DNA of 64,000 nt. It comes from Pelagibacteraceae bacterium AG-430-E20. Its GTDB lineage: Bacteria; Pseudomonadota; Alphaproteobacteria; Pelagibacterales; Pelagibacteraceae. Every line of letters starts with the position of its first letter. Position 1 is the stretch's first letter. Position numbers and translations under genes: made by a program. The DNA is taken from the NCBI GenBank assembly GCA_003209915.1, contig QCOF01000001.1, forward strand, positions 186,001 through 250,000, read 5' to 3'. The notes under the pieces are model-generated. The model saw nothing but the letters and a program-made list of their open reading frames with translations, was not told the DNA's origin and ran no database searches. Below, one piece after another: positions 56,119 to 63,652 of the stretch.

Positions 56119-57554
56119 GCTTTTAAAAACTCCGGGTGATTGAATAACAACACATTTCTTTCACTTTTTCGATTTACCATATTTTTAAATAGATATTTTA
56201 GTATTTTATCTGGTTGATCAAAATTCTTAGTAACAATCCTCTCATAAAATTCCTTGTTATCATTTTCGGGTTTAGAAAATTTATAACTTCTGTCAGCATA
56301 AACTAGTCTTCTGATTAATAGTTCCGGAGACATCCAATCAGGTGAAAGATCTGACCAACCATTAGGCTGTTTAGCTCTATATGGATGATGACCAATTCTT
56401 CTAAGGATTTTTTCTGGAGTTCTATGCTTTTTTGAAGGCTTTGAACCTAATTCATATGTTTCCATAGTTTTATGTGATGGTGGCCACTCTAAATCTCCTA
56501 TTTTAGCAACTTGGATGAACCAATTTTCAGGGGTTTGGAACTTTTTGAATTTATTATTATTTTCAAATGCAACTTTAATTGCTGCTTTATGTATTTCAGG
56601 AAGAAATCCATCAGACTTTTTAAAAGCATCAATAATAGGTTGTTTCATTTGCTTTGTTGGTTCATCAGTAATTAAAAATTTACACAGTCTATCTGCAACA
56701 AAGTCTATACAATTTGGATGATTTACTAAATCTTTTATAACTACTGCTAAGCTTTTCTTGCCCCTTTTATATTCTTTTCCTAAAACATTTTTTTTACCTG
56801 GCTGATGATATTCACTATTAAACCAAACATTCCCTGTCTCGAGTTTTGATTTGCTCCATCTTTGTTGCCAGCCTGTCATAATGTAAGCAAGCTGAATAAC
56901 ATCCTCTTGTGTATAACCAGCTTTGGGTGAAACTGTATGAAGTTCTAATAATTCTCTAGCATGGTTTTCATTGATGGTTGCTGGTCTTTTTTTTCTTCTT
57001 CTCCACTCATCACTAGCAGTAACACTTTTAGGTCCTGCACTTTCACTATTATCCAAATGATGAATCATCGCCCATGAAGTAGTTGCATCATAAACCATTT
57101 TTTCAAAAGTCTGATTTAGGTTTGGTCTTATTATTTCTCGGTGATAAGGACCTGTAGAATAATATGCCAGCATATCTTTTTCACTGATTGCAAAAAAGTT
57201 ACCCCAAAACATCCAGAGTTTTGCAAGCACGGGGTATTGACTATTTATTCCTTCATTATGTCTAATTGATATTTCTAACGACTCCCAAAACTTCTGTCCT
57301 GTTTCGTGTCTTAGTAAGTCTTTGTAAGTTTTGTATAAATTCTTATCATTTTTATATTTTTTTCTTAAAACTTTTCTGTCATTATAAACATAATCTCTGT
57401 AGTGTTTTCGTAATTCTTTTTCAGTATATATTTTACCTTGCCAAGATAAATCTGGAATTTCATTAACTTGATTTAAAGCCCAGTTCAAAGGATCTGATGG
57501 AACTTCCTCTTTAGGTCCTATTCCAAATGCAACTTTTCGAAAAAAGTTTTTCAT
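56115..57554 (-). CDS. DUF1800 family protein
   Basis: 479 residues. Family marks are RHETGQKFWESLEISIRHNEGINSQ-like helices, MVYDATTSWAMIHHLDNSESAGP, ATINENHARELLELHTVSPKAGYTQEDVIQLAYIMTGW (the conserved NENxARELLELHT motif) and RRIGHHPYRAKQPNGWSD. No obvious Tat motif. First gene of DUF1800-DUF1501-amidohydrolase, overlapping DUF1501 by 4 bases. Function unknown; the constant pairing suggests a periplasmic complex. Confidence 0.88.
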   Translation of the reverse strand: MKNFFRKVAFGIGPKEEVPSDPLNWALNQVNEIPDLSWQGKIYTEKELRKHYRDYVYNDRKVLRKKYKNDKNLYKTYKDLLRHETGQKFWESLEISIRHNEGINSQYPVLAKLWMFWGNFFAISEKDMLAYYSTGPYHREIIRPNLNQTFEKMVYDATTSWAMIHHLDNSESAGPKSVTASDEWRRRKKRPATINENHARELLELHTVSPKAGYTQEDVIQLAYIMTGWQQRWSKSKLETGNVWFNSEYHQPGKKNVLGKEYKRGKKSLAVVIKDLVNHPNCIDFVADRLCKFLITDEPTKQMKQPIIDAFKKSDGFLPEIHKAAIKVAFENNNKFKKFQTPENWFIQVAKIGDLEWPPSHKTMETYELGSKPSKKHRTPEKILRRIGHHPYRAKQPNGWSDLSPDWMSPELLIRRLVYADRSYKFSKPENDNKEFYERIVTKNFDQPDKILKYLFKNMVNRKSERNVLLFNHPEFLKA

Positions 57555-57572
57555 AAATAAAAGCTATTAAAA

Positions 57573-58445
57573 TTACTTTATTTTTTCAATATCATTAATA
57601 TTTGTTAAACAATTATTAAATTCGTCAATATTTTCTCTTAAAGCTAAACTAGAAATTGAATAAATCATTATGAGTAACAAAACTAAAGGTAATGAGGTAA
57701 TAACTGAGGCATTACTTTTGATTAGCAAAATATAGAAAACAATAAATAAAGCAGAACGGATTAAGACGGTTTTTCTATAAACACTAATAATTGACAGAGA
57801 ATGTTTTAATAAATTAAAAAAACTCATTTGCGAGGGTCCAAAATACCTAATACCTCTAATAGAGGGTGAAGATACTAAATCTTTTTCTACTTTTCTTAAT
57901 GAACCAGAAAAACTACTCCAAGTAGCCTTTTCCTTTAGCATTTTTTCAATTGTTGATTTTGAAAGACAACTATAATTTCCAAATTTAATTGAATGACCTG
58001 TAAATGCTAAAGTTAAAAACTTGTGAAATTTATAACATATTTGAAATAATAATCCCTCTGACCGCTTCACTCTCTCTCCTACTATAGATTGTTCTCCTGC
58101 TTTTTCAGAAAGTTCAATGAAGTTTTTTATCTCTTCAGGTCTATCTTCTCCATCGCCATCCATTGGAATTACATAATCAAATTCTTTTTTTTCATAAATA
58201 TATTTTAATCCAGATGCAATACACCTTGCATGTCCTCTGTTTTGTTTCATGTTTATGATTTCAAAAGAGCGGATATTTTCTAAATTTGTGTAAGTATCTA
58301 CAATTTGTTGGGATGAGGCGTCATTTATTACTAAAATTGATAGTTCGGCATTTACGCCATTTAGCTCTCCATTAATATTTTCAATTAATTTAGTCAACGA
58401 CTCTCTATCGTTATAAATAGGAATTAAAATTGTATACTTTTTCAT
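57573..58445 (-). CDS. Family 2 glycosyltransferase, dolichol-phosphate-mannose-synthase-like
   Basis: 290 residues. GT-A fold with IPIYNDRESLTKLIENI, ILVINDASS, NRGHARCIASGL and the metal-binding PMDGDGEDRPEEI. Two C-terminal hydrophobic segments (about 232-270) anchor it to the membrane. Such enzymes load a sugar onto a polyprenyl phosphate, which a GT-C enzyme then uses; the next gene (3-base gap) encodes such a protein, so the two likely form one envelope glycan modification pathway. Confidence 0.85.
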   Translation of the reverse strand: MKKYTILIPIYNDRESLTKLIENINGELNGVNAELSILVINDASSQQIVDTYTNLENIRSFEIINMKQNRGHARCIASGLKYIYEKKEFDYVIPMDGDGEDRPEEIKNFIELSEKAGEQSIVGERVKRSEGLLFQICYKFHKFLTLAFTGHSIKFGNYSCLSKSTIEKMLKEKATWSSFSGSLRKVEKDLVSSPSIRGIRYFGPSQMSFFNLLKHSLSIISVYRKTVLIRSALFIVFYILLIKSNASVITSLPLVLLLIMIYSISSLALRENIDEFNNCLTNINDIEKIK

Positions 58446-58448
58446 AAA

Positions 58449-59771
58449 CTATCTTGAGCCTACACACACATTATCAAGGCACATATAATCTTTCAATTGA
58501 TCTAGTTTAGATCTCTCTACAAAACCCTCCCAAACTGGTCTTGATTTTAAATGGTAAGATAAATTACCAGCATTCCATTCATTTCCTAAAACAACATTTA
58601 TTTTTGAATCAAATTGCTGATCCCAAGCATATTGAGTTTTGATAGCAATTTCTTTTCCTAGATAATCTGTTCTCTTATCATCCTTTGAAATTGATACGTA
58701 AGCATAAAGTACAGGTGACAAAAAGAAAAAGAAGATAAATCCAATCACAAATGGTTTTAATTTTTTTATATTGATTTGATTTTGAAGCATATAGACAAAC
58801 AAAGTCCCAAAAAATAAATAAAATGGAGTCATCCACATCGTTCTAATTTTTGATCCAACTATAACGGAAGTTAAAAACATTAACAGAATTGGTAAAATAT
58901 TTATGGATAATAGAAAGAGTAATTTTTTATCTTTAATATTAATTTTAAATTTTAATTTTTGAACTAACAACCAAGTTAAAATCAAAAAAGGAATTAATAT
59001 TCCAATTTGTTTACCTATAAAAATTAAAGGATATTGAATATGATTTATTAGGGTTGATTGTTCTAAACCAGTTCTAGCAAGACCATAAGTAATTGTAATA
59101 AACTCATTGTTAGTAAGCCAAATAAAGTGAGGCACCAAAGCAACCAAAAATATTTCAGCTGTTATCAAATATTTAAAATCAAATTTTCGATCTTTCTTGA
59201 TGAAGATTAGATAAATAAACAACAAATCAATAGACACTAAAAGATAAAGAAACAAGTATTTCGATAAAAAACCAAAAGCTGCAAATAGACCAACTAAAAA
59301 ACAGTCAGAAAATTTAATGGTTTTTCCATTAAATATTCTCCATGCATAATAAGCCGTAAGGGACCAGAATGGGAGTTGGCAAACGTTTACGTTAAATTCT
59401 GGAGAAGTAAAATTATAAAAATAAATAGTTTCGATTAATAAAACTGAAATTAAGCCTAATAAGTTATTGTTTAAGATTTCTTTGGAGAGCTTGAAGACAT
59501 AATAAAATGAAATAATTACAAAGATTTGACTGAGTAAATAATAAGCCCAATCTTGTGAACCAAAAATTTGGTAAAAAATCTCTGGAAAAAAAGCACTCAT
59601 AGGTGGGTGTTTATTAAAACCCCAATCTAAATTACTCCCCCAAGCTAAAGCTTCAATAGTATCAAGAGGTAAGTTATGATTCGTTATCGATGGAATTAAA
59701 GTCCAGAAAATTAGATGAGCTGTAACAAAAATATAAAAAATATTATTTATATTTTTGCTGTTAATGCTCAT
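58449..59771 (-). CDS. GT39/ArnT-like membrane glycosyltransferase
   Basis: 440 residues, about eleven membrane segments. The first periplasmic loop has PLDTIEALAWGSNLDWGFNKHPPMSAFF, with the D-E-A and KHPP elements of PMT_2/ArnT enzymes, and the C-terminal periplasmic part carries VVLGNEWNAGNLSYHLKSRP. It would transfer a sugar from a polyprenyl carrier to lipid A or another envelope acceptor on the outer face of the inner membrane, fed by the adjacent GT2 enzyme. Confidence 0.83.
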   Translation of the reverse strand: MSINSKNINNIFYIFVTAHLIFWTLIPSITNHNLPLDTIEALAWGSNLDWGFNKHPPMSAFFPEIFYQIFGSQDWAYYLLSQIFVIISFYYVFKLSKEILNNNLLGLISVLLIETIYFYNFTSPEFNVNVCQLPFWSLTAYYAWRIFNGKTIKFSDCFLVGLFAAFGFLSKYLFLYLLVSIDLLFIYLIFIKKDRKFDFKYLITAEIFLVALVPHFIWLTNNEFITITYGLARTGLEQSTLINHIQYPLIFIGKQIGILIPFLILTWLLVQKLKFKINIKDKKLLFLLSINILPILLMFLTSVIVGSKIRTMWMTPFYLFFGTLFVYMLQNQINIKKLKPFVIGFIFFFFLSPVLYAYVSISKDDKRTDYLGKEIAIKTQYAWDQQFDSKINVVLGNEWNAGNLSYHLKSRPVWEGFVERSKLDQLKDYMCLDNVCVGSR

Positions 59772-59800
59772 TTATAAATATTTATATTAAATCAGGTTGC

Positions 59801-59828
59801 TTGACACCCCTAATTTGCTGAATATACT
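59801..59828 (+). promoter_or_regulatory. Strong sigma-70 promoter of dksA
   Basis: TTGACA (59801-59806), a perfect -35, and TATACT (59823-59828) with 16-base spacing. A GC-rich discriminator CCGGAGC follows the -10, a feature of ppGpp/DksA-sensitive promoters, so feedback by DksA is conceivable. The start codon is at 59849. Confidence 0.72.
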
Positions 59829-59848
59829 CCGGAGCTCAAAATTGATCT

Positions 59849-60352
59849 ATGCCAAAGACCACTAAAGCAAAGAAAAAAGTCGCTAAAACAAAAACTAAAG
59901 TTGTGAGCAAACCAAAAAAAGTTGCAGCTAAAGCACCAATTAAAATTTCAAAAACATATCAACCAAAAGATACTGAAAAATATATGTGCGAAAAACACAA
60001 AGTTTTTTTTAGAATTAAGTTGAATGAGTGGAAAAAAGAATTAGTGAAAGCAAACAATGAAGCATTATACAATGGCAGTATGGATGACAATAGTATTTCT
60101 GCTGACATTGTTGATCAAGCAAGCTCCTATACTGATAAAAATGTGGAAATGAAAGCTATCAATAGACAAATAAAATTAATCTCTGAGATTGATAAAGCTT
60201 TAATGAGAATTAGAGAAGATACATATGGATTTTGTTTAGATACTGCAGAACCAATTGGATTAAAAAGGTTAATGGCAAGACCGGTTGCAAAATACACTAT
60301 TGCTGCTCAAGAAAAGCATGAGAAAGATGAAAAGGTTCATGCAGATGACTAA
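59849..60352 (+). CDS. dksA: DksA-family RNA polymerase-binding transcription factor
   Basis: 167 residues. An N-terminal 35-residue Lys/Ala-rich tail precedes the coiled coil. The tip residues needed to act in the polymerase secondary channel are present: D86, D89 and A91 in SADIVDQASSYTD. The C-terminal globular part has YGFCLDTAEPIGLKRLMARPV; of the four zinc cysteines of E. coli DksA only C129 remains, as in other alphaproteobacterial relatives, so it is probably zinc-independent. It tunes rRNA and amino acid promoters with ppGpp. Followed by two overlapping tiny ORFs. Confidence 0.93.
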   Translation: MPKTTKAKKKVAKTKTKVVSKPKKVAAKAPIKISKTYQPKDTEKYMCEKHKVFFRIKLNEWKKELVKANNEALYNGSMDDNSISADIVDQASSYTDKNVEMKAINRQIKLISEIDKALMRIREDTYGFCLDTAEPIGLKRLMARPVAKYTIAAQEKHEKDEKVHADD

Positions 60353-60473
60353 AAAAAATAAAAGAAAATCCACATATCAAAATTCTATTTCTTTTTTATT
60401 TGCCAAAAAATATATCTATTTTTATTATCCTTTTATTTGGGCAATTTTAATACTTTACTTATTTCTTAAATGA
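60345..60473 (+). CDS. Tiny membrane protein ORF overlapping dksA end
   Basis: 42 residues from the ATG at 60345, which overlaps the dksA stop by 8 bases. A Lys-rich head (MTKKNKRKSTYQ) is followed by one hydrophobic helix (FYYPFIWAILILYLFL), so a single-pass protein with its N-terminus in the cytoplasm is predicted. An upstream in-frame ATG at 60285 lies inside dksA and is less likely. The next tiny ORF starts in its stop codon. Function unknown. Confidence 0.55.
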   Translation: MTKKNKRKSTYQNSISFLFAKKYIYFYYPFIWAILILYLFLK

Positions 60474-60565
60474 ACAAAAAATTAATTCTTATAATCATTA
60501 TAGTTCTAGCAATTGAATTATCTGGAATGGGAATTTTTAGTTCGTTGTACAAATTGGTAAGCTAA
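60470..60565 (+). CDS. Tiny membrane protein ORF, 31 residues
   Basis: ATG at 60470 overlaps the previous TGA (ATGA, 4 bases). The peptide starts MNKKLILIIIIVLAIEL, one hydrophobic helix, and ends SSLYKLVS at a TAA two bases before the convergent GST gene. The ATGA coupling and complete use of the space argue that it is translated, but its length makes chance possible. Function unknown. Confidence 0.45.
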   Translation: MNKKLILIIIIVLAIELSGMGIFSSLYKLVS

Positions 60566-60567
60566 AC

Positions 60568-61197
60568 TTAAGGTTTAGGAATAACAGCATTTTCATCCAT
60601 AAAAGCGTATCCCTTAATCACAGCTTCACGTTCAGAAATTTCAGAATACCATCTGGACAAATTTTGATATTTTTTAAGCCCAATATCATGCCATTCGTGT
60701 CTAGCAATCCATGGCCACGTCGCAATATCAGCAATTGAATAATTTTCACCCGCTAAATATTTATTTTTTGATAAATGATCTTCTAAAACCTCATAAATAC
60801 TTTTTGTCATTTCAAAATATCTTTTTTCCCCAATTTCACTCAAACCTTTATTGAAACGGTAAAAAAAATGATATTGACCTATCATTGGTCCAATCAACCC
60901 CATTTGTGCCATTAGCCACTGATCAATATTTAATTTATTCTCTTTATCATAAAACTTACCACTTCTTTCTGATAGATAGATCAAGATTGCCCCAGACTCG
61001 AACACTGCTTGATTGTTATTTGAATGATCAACAATTGTTGGTATTTTTGCAAAAGGGCTAATCTTCTTAAATTCAGGTTTAAATTGATCCCCTTTAGCTA
61101 AATCTAATTTTGTAACTTTGTATTCGAACCCTATTTCCTCCAACATGATGCCTATTTTTTTTCCATTTGGGGTGTCAGATGAAAACAGTTCAATCAT
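60568..61197 (-). CDS. Glutathione S-transferase family protein
   Basis: 209 residues. The N-terminal thioredoxin-like domain has ELFSSDTPNGKKIGIMLEEIGF and KIPTIVDHSNNNQAVFESGAILIYLSER (cis-Pro and E-S glutathione contacts). The C-terminal helical domain has NYSIADIATWPWIARHEW, the N-capping motif. The pattern resembles YfcG/YghU-type Nu-class proteins with disulfide-bond reductase activity. It is the last gene of the ferredoxin - reductase - GST run downstream of proteorhodopsin and overlaps the reductase gene by 8 bases. Confidence 0.87.
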   Translation of the reverse strand: MIELFSSDTPNGKKIGIMLEEIGFEYKVTKLDLAKGDQFKPEFKKISPFAKIPTIVDHSNNNQAVFESGAILIYLSERSGKFYDKENKLNIDQWLMAQMGLIGPMIGQYHFFYRFNKGLSEIGEKRYFEMTKSIYEVLEDHLSKNKYLAGENYSIADIATWPWIARHEWHDIGLKKYQNLSRWYSEISEREAVIKGYAFMDENAVIPKP

Positions 61198-62209
61198 TTT
61201 TAATACCTAATCTTTCCTGAGCAGCTTTTGAAGTTGTTGTAAATTCAAATCTTAACTTTTCATCTGGTTTTGCGTACTTAAAACACCCTCTTGCAGCCAA
61301 TGCTCCCTCATGAAAGCCTGATAAAATTAATTTTAATTTCCCTGGATAAGAACAAATATCTCCAATTGCAAATATGCCATTTATATTAGTTTCAAAATTT
61401 TCTGTGTTAACCTCAACTTTTTTTTTATCAATATTTAAGCCCCAATCCAATATTGGACCAAGTTGCATAATTAATCCAAAGAAACCTAGTACGTAGTCAG
61501 ATTTAATGTCTTTTACTTCTCCTTCATCGTGTTTGATTTTAACTGAGTTAATTTTATTCTGTCCAGAAATAGAATCTAATTGATATTTGGTATATAAATT
61601 TATTTTGCCTTGATCATTTAATTCTTTTACTTTTTGAACACTTGCCTCCATACCACTAAATCCATCTCTACGGTGGATTAAATTTACTTTAGATGTATTA
61701 GAAAGTTCTATAGCCCAATCTAAAGCCGAGTCTCCTCCACCAAAAATTGAAATAGTTTTATCTTTAAAAATTGTTTTGTCTTTAACCGCATAAAATAGTG
61801 AATTTCCCTCAAATTTTTCACATTCTTTAACTGGGAATTTTCTTGGTTCAAAGGATCCAACGCCTCCTGCGATAACAATACTTGCAACATCAAATTCTTT
61901 ATTGCCATTAGTTTTTACATGCCAACGATCATTAACTTTTTTAAGTTCTTCCACTCTTTGGTTTAAATGAAAATTGATGTTGAACGGTTTGATTTGTTTT
62001 AAAAGATTATTGGTTAATTCTTCACCAGTGCACTCAGGAATTGCTGGAATATCATAAATAGGTTTATCAGGATAAAGCTCAATACACTGTCCCCCCGCTT
62101 TATCTAAGTTGTCTACAATCTCACAAGTTAGTCCAATTATTCCAAGTTGGTGTGCACAAAATAAACCCGTTGGACCTGCTCCAATAATTAATACATCTGT
62201 TTTGTTCAT
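61190..62209 (-). CDS. Ferredoxin/flavodoxin-NADP reductase, thioredoxin-reductase-like type
   Basis: 339 residues. FAD motif LIIGAGPTGLFCAHQLG; NADPH motif SIFGGGDSALDWAIEL; C-terminal GIFAIGDICSYPGKLKLILSGFHEGALAARG. The CxxC disulfide of thioredoxin reductase is absent: the position reads LFYAVKD, so it is a TrxR-like FNR rather than a thioredoxin reductase. It directly follows the ferredoxin gene and presumably exchanges electrons with it. Its linkage to proteorhodopsin suggests a redox role in the light-active locus. Confidence 0.9.
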   Translation of the reverse strand: MNKTDVLIIGAGPTGLFCAHQLGIIGLTCEIVDNLDKAGGQCIELYPDKPIYDIPAIPECTGEELTNNLLKQIKPFNINFHLNQRVEELKKVNDRWHVKTNGNKEFDVASIVIAGGVGSFEPRKFPVKECEKFEGNSLFYAVKDKTIFKDKTISIFGGGDSALDWAIELSNTSKVNLIHRRDGFSGMEASVQKVKELNDQGKINLYTKYQLDSISGQNKINSVKIKHDEGEVKDIKSDYVLGFFGLIMQLGPILDWGLNIDKKKVEVNTENFETNINGIFAIGDICSYPGKLKLILSGFHEGALAARGCFKYAKPDEKLRFEFTTTSKAAQERLGIKND

Positions 62210-62530
62210 TTATCCTTGCTTTGATGGAATGTTAACCACTAATCCATCTAGTGTATCTGAAACAATAAGCTGACAACTTAATCGACTATTTTTTTTTGGT
62301 TCAAATGCCATATCTAACATGTCTTCTTCCCCATCTTCTTTCACTGGAAGTTTATCCAACCACTCTTCATCGACATATACATGGCAAGTTGCACATGACA
62401 TTCCTCCTCCACAATCAGCATCAATACCTGGAATATCATTTTGGATCGCACCTTCCATCACCGTTAATCCATTTTGGACATCAATAATATGAGTTTTGTT
62501 ATCTTGAGTTCTGTAAGTAATTTTAGGCAT
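62210..62530 (-). CDS. [2Fe-2S] ferredoxin, adrenodoxin type
   Basis: 106 residues. Cluster ligands C40, C46, C49 and C86 appear in [17 protein letters not shown] and RLSCQLIV, the C-x5-C-x2-C...C pattern of vertebrate/bacterial adrenodoxin-like ferredoxins. Acidic loop [12 protein letters not shown] suits docking to a reductase. Its stop is adjacent to the start of the FNR gene. It begins 77 bases after the proteorhodopsin terminator. Confidence 0.93.
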   Translation of the reverse strand: MPKITYRTQDNKTHIIDVQNGLTVMEGAIQNDIPGIDADCGGGMSCATCHVYVDEEWLDKLPVKEDGEEDMLDMAFEPKKNSRLSCQLIVSDTLDGLVVNIPSKQG

Positions 62531-62606
62531 AATTTATATATAGGTTCTTATCTAGATTGAGCAAGTAAGTAAAATTGACCAAGGCCTATTTGAGATAATT
62601 TTAGAC

Positions 62607-62642
62607 AAAAAAAAGGGCAGATATAAAAGTATACCTGCCCTT
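62607..62642 (-). terminator. Rho-independent terminator after proteorhodopsin gene
   Basis: On the minus strand GGGCAG and CTGCCC arms, extended by paired bases around a short loop, are followed by eight T residues. It lies 22 bases after the proteorhodopsin stop and before the ferredoxin gene, so most transcripts should end here and the downstream genes would be expressed at a lower level or from their own promoter. Confidence 0.9.
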
Positions 62643-62663
62643 AATTTAAATTATTAAGTAAAA

Positions 62664-63437
62664 CTACTTAGCTCTTTTTCCACTAACGCTAGTTGCAGCA
62701 GCCCAGATTACTAGACCAAATGCAATTTTGTTAATAAAGTCTGCTAAGTTGTAAACAACGTTAAGTGAGTCAGCATCTACTCCACCTGTTAGGTAACCAA
62801 ATATGTAACCTAATGGGTAAATAGCCCAACCTACTGTAACAATCATTCTCATTGCACCAAATGCAGTTACAAGAGCCTTGCTTCCACTTTTTGCTGCAGC
62901 TTTTCCAGCTTCACCTGAGAATACTTCATAAAGAATGTATATCCAACCTGCCATTCCGACTATAAAGCCAAGAGTAGCGTTGATGTATCCAGCTTCACCT
63001 AAGTATCCACCGATTAACATTACTAATGAACCAAGTAACAATCTCCAGAACATTCCAGAGTTTGCTTTACCGATAGCTGCAAGAATTAAATAAAATTCTA
63101 CCATCTGTAATGGAACAGTAATTAACCAGTCAATATATCTGTAAACAGTTGGTGAGTCTCCAGTAGCAACCCATACTTCTCTCATGTACATGTAGTGTAT
63201 GAATGCAATACCAGTTACTAGCCCAGCAACAATAACTGAAGTTCTCCAGCCTGCTGCCACGTTACCAACTTCTAAGAAAAAGAAAGCAGTCGCTGCTAAC
63301 ATTCCCATAGAGATGATCCAAAATGAAATTCCTACGAAATCATCCTGATTCAACATGGTTGCTTCTGCTGCAATAGCTATACCTGAAAATCCAATCAGAG
63401 CCATCGCTGCTAAAGCAAACAATTTTAGTTTTTTCAT
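62664..63437 (-). CDS. Proteorhodopsin, blue-absorbing type
   Basis: 257 residues: a cleavable signal peptide (about 1-24) and seven membrane helices. Offset +6 from green proteorhodopsin gives the proton acceptor D103, donor E114, H81 and the retinal Schiff-base lysine K237 in ADFINKIAFG. The spectral tuning site (position 105 in the reference) is Gln111 in VPLQMVEFYL, which predicts blue absorption. It pumps protons outward in light. A strong ribosome binding site (GAGAGGGAG) precedes the ATG. The retinal-synthesis genes are not in the window. Confidence 0.97.
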   Translation of the reverse strand: MKKLKLFALAAMALIGFSGIAIAAEATMLNQDDFVGISFWIISMGMLAATAFFFLEVGNVAAGWRTSVIVAGLVTGIAFIHYMYMREVWVATGDSPTVYRYIDWLITVPLQMVEFYLILAAIGKANSGMFWRLLLGSLVMLIGGYLGEAGYINATLGFIVGMAGWIYILYEVFSGEAGKAAAKSGSKALVTAFGAMRMIVTVGWAIYPLGYIFGYLTGGVDADSLNVVYNLADFINKIAFGLVIWAAATSVSGKRAK

Positions 63438-63472
63438 AAAAAACTCCCTCTCTTTAGTTAGTTTTTATTATT

Positions 63473-63488
63473 TAGTTTATATAAACTA
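63473..63488. promoter_or_regulatory. 16-base palindrome upstream of proteorhodopsin gene
   Basis: TAGTTTATATAAACTA is perfectly self-complementary and lies 36-51 bases before the proteorhodopsin start codon, in the 215-base region shared with the divergent prpE-like gene. It overlaps a possible -10 (TATATAAAC region on the minus strand). It could be an operator; AT-rich composition makes chance a real alternative. Confidence 0.4.
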
Positions 63489-63652
63489 GACTTAAGTTTC
63501 CCTAAATCAAAGTTCACGTTAAATAGCAAATAAAATTGGTTTAATGAAGAGCAAATTGTCACTAATTAACATTGATTTTACTTAATTTTTAAAATTAAAT
63601 ACAATTTATAAGTTAAAAACCAAAATAATTACTTAAATCGAATCAAATAAAT

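Noticed and set aside
61190-62209. Calling the flavoprotein thioredoxin reductase
   Set aside because: The redox-active CxxC is missing at the expected place (LFYAVKD) and the gene follows a ferredoxin gene, which fits TrxR-like ferredoxin-NADP reductase.
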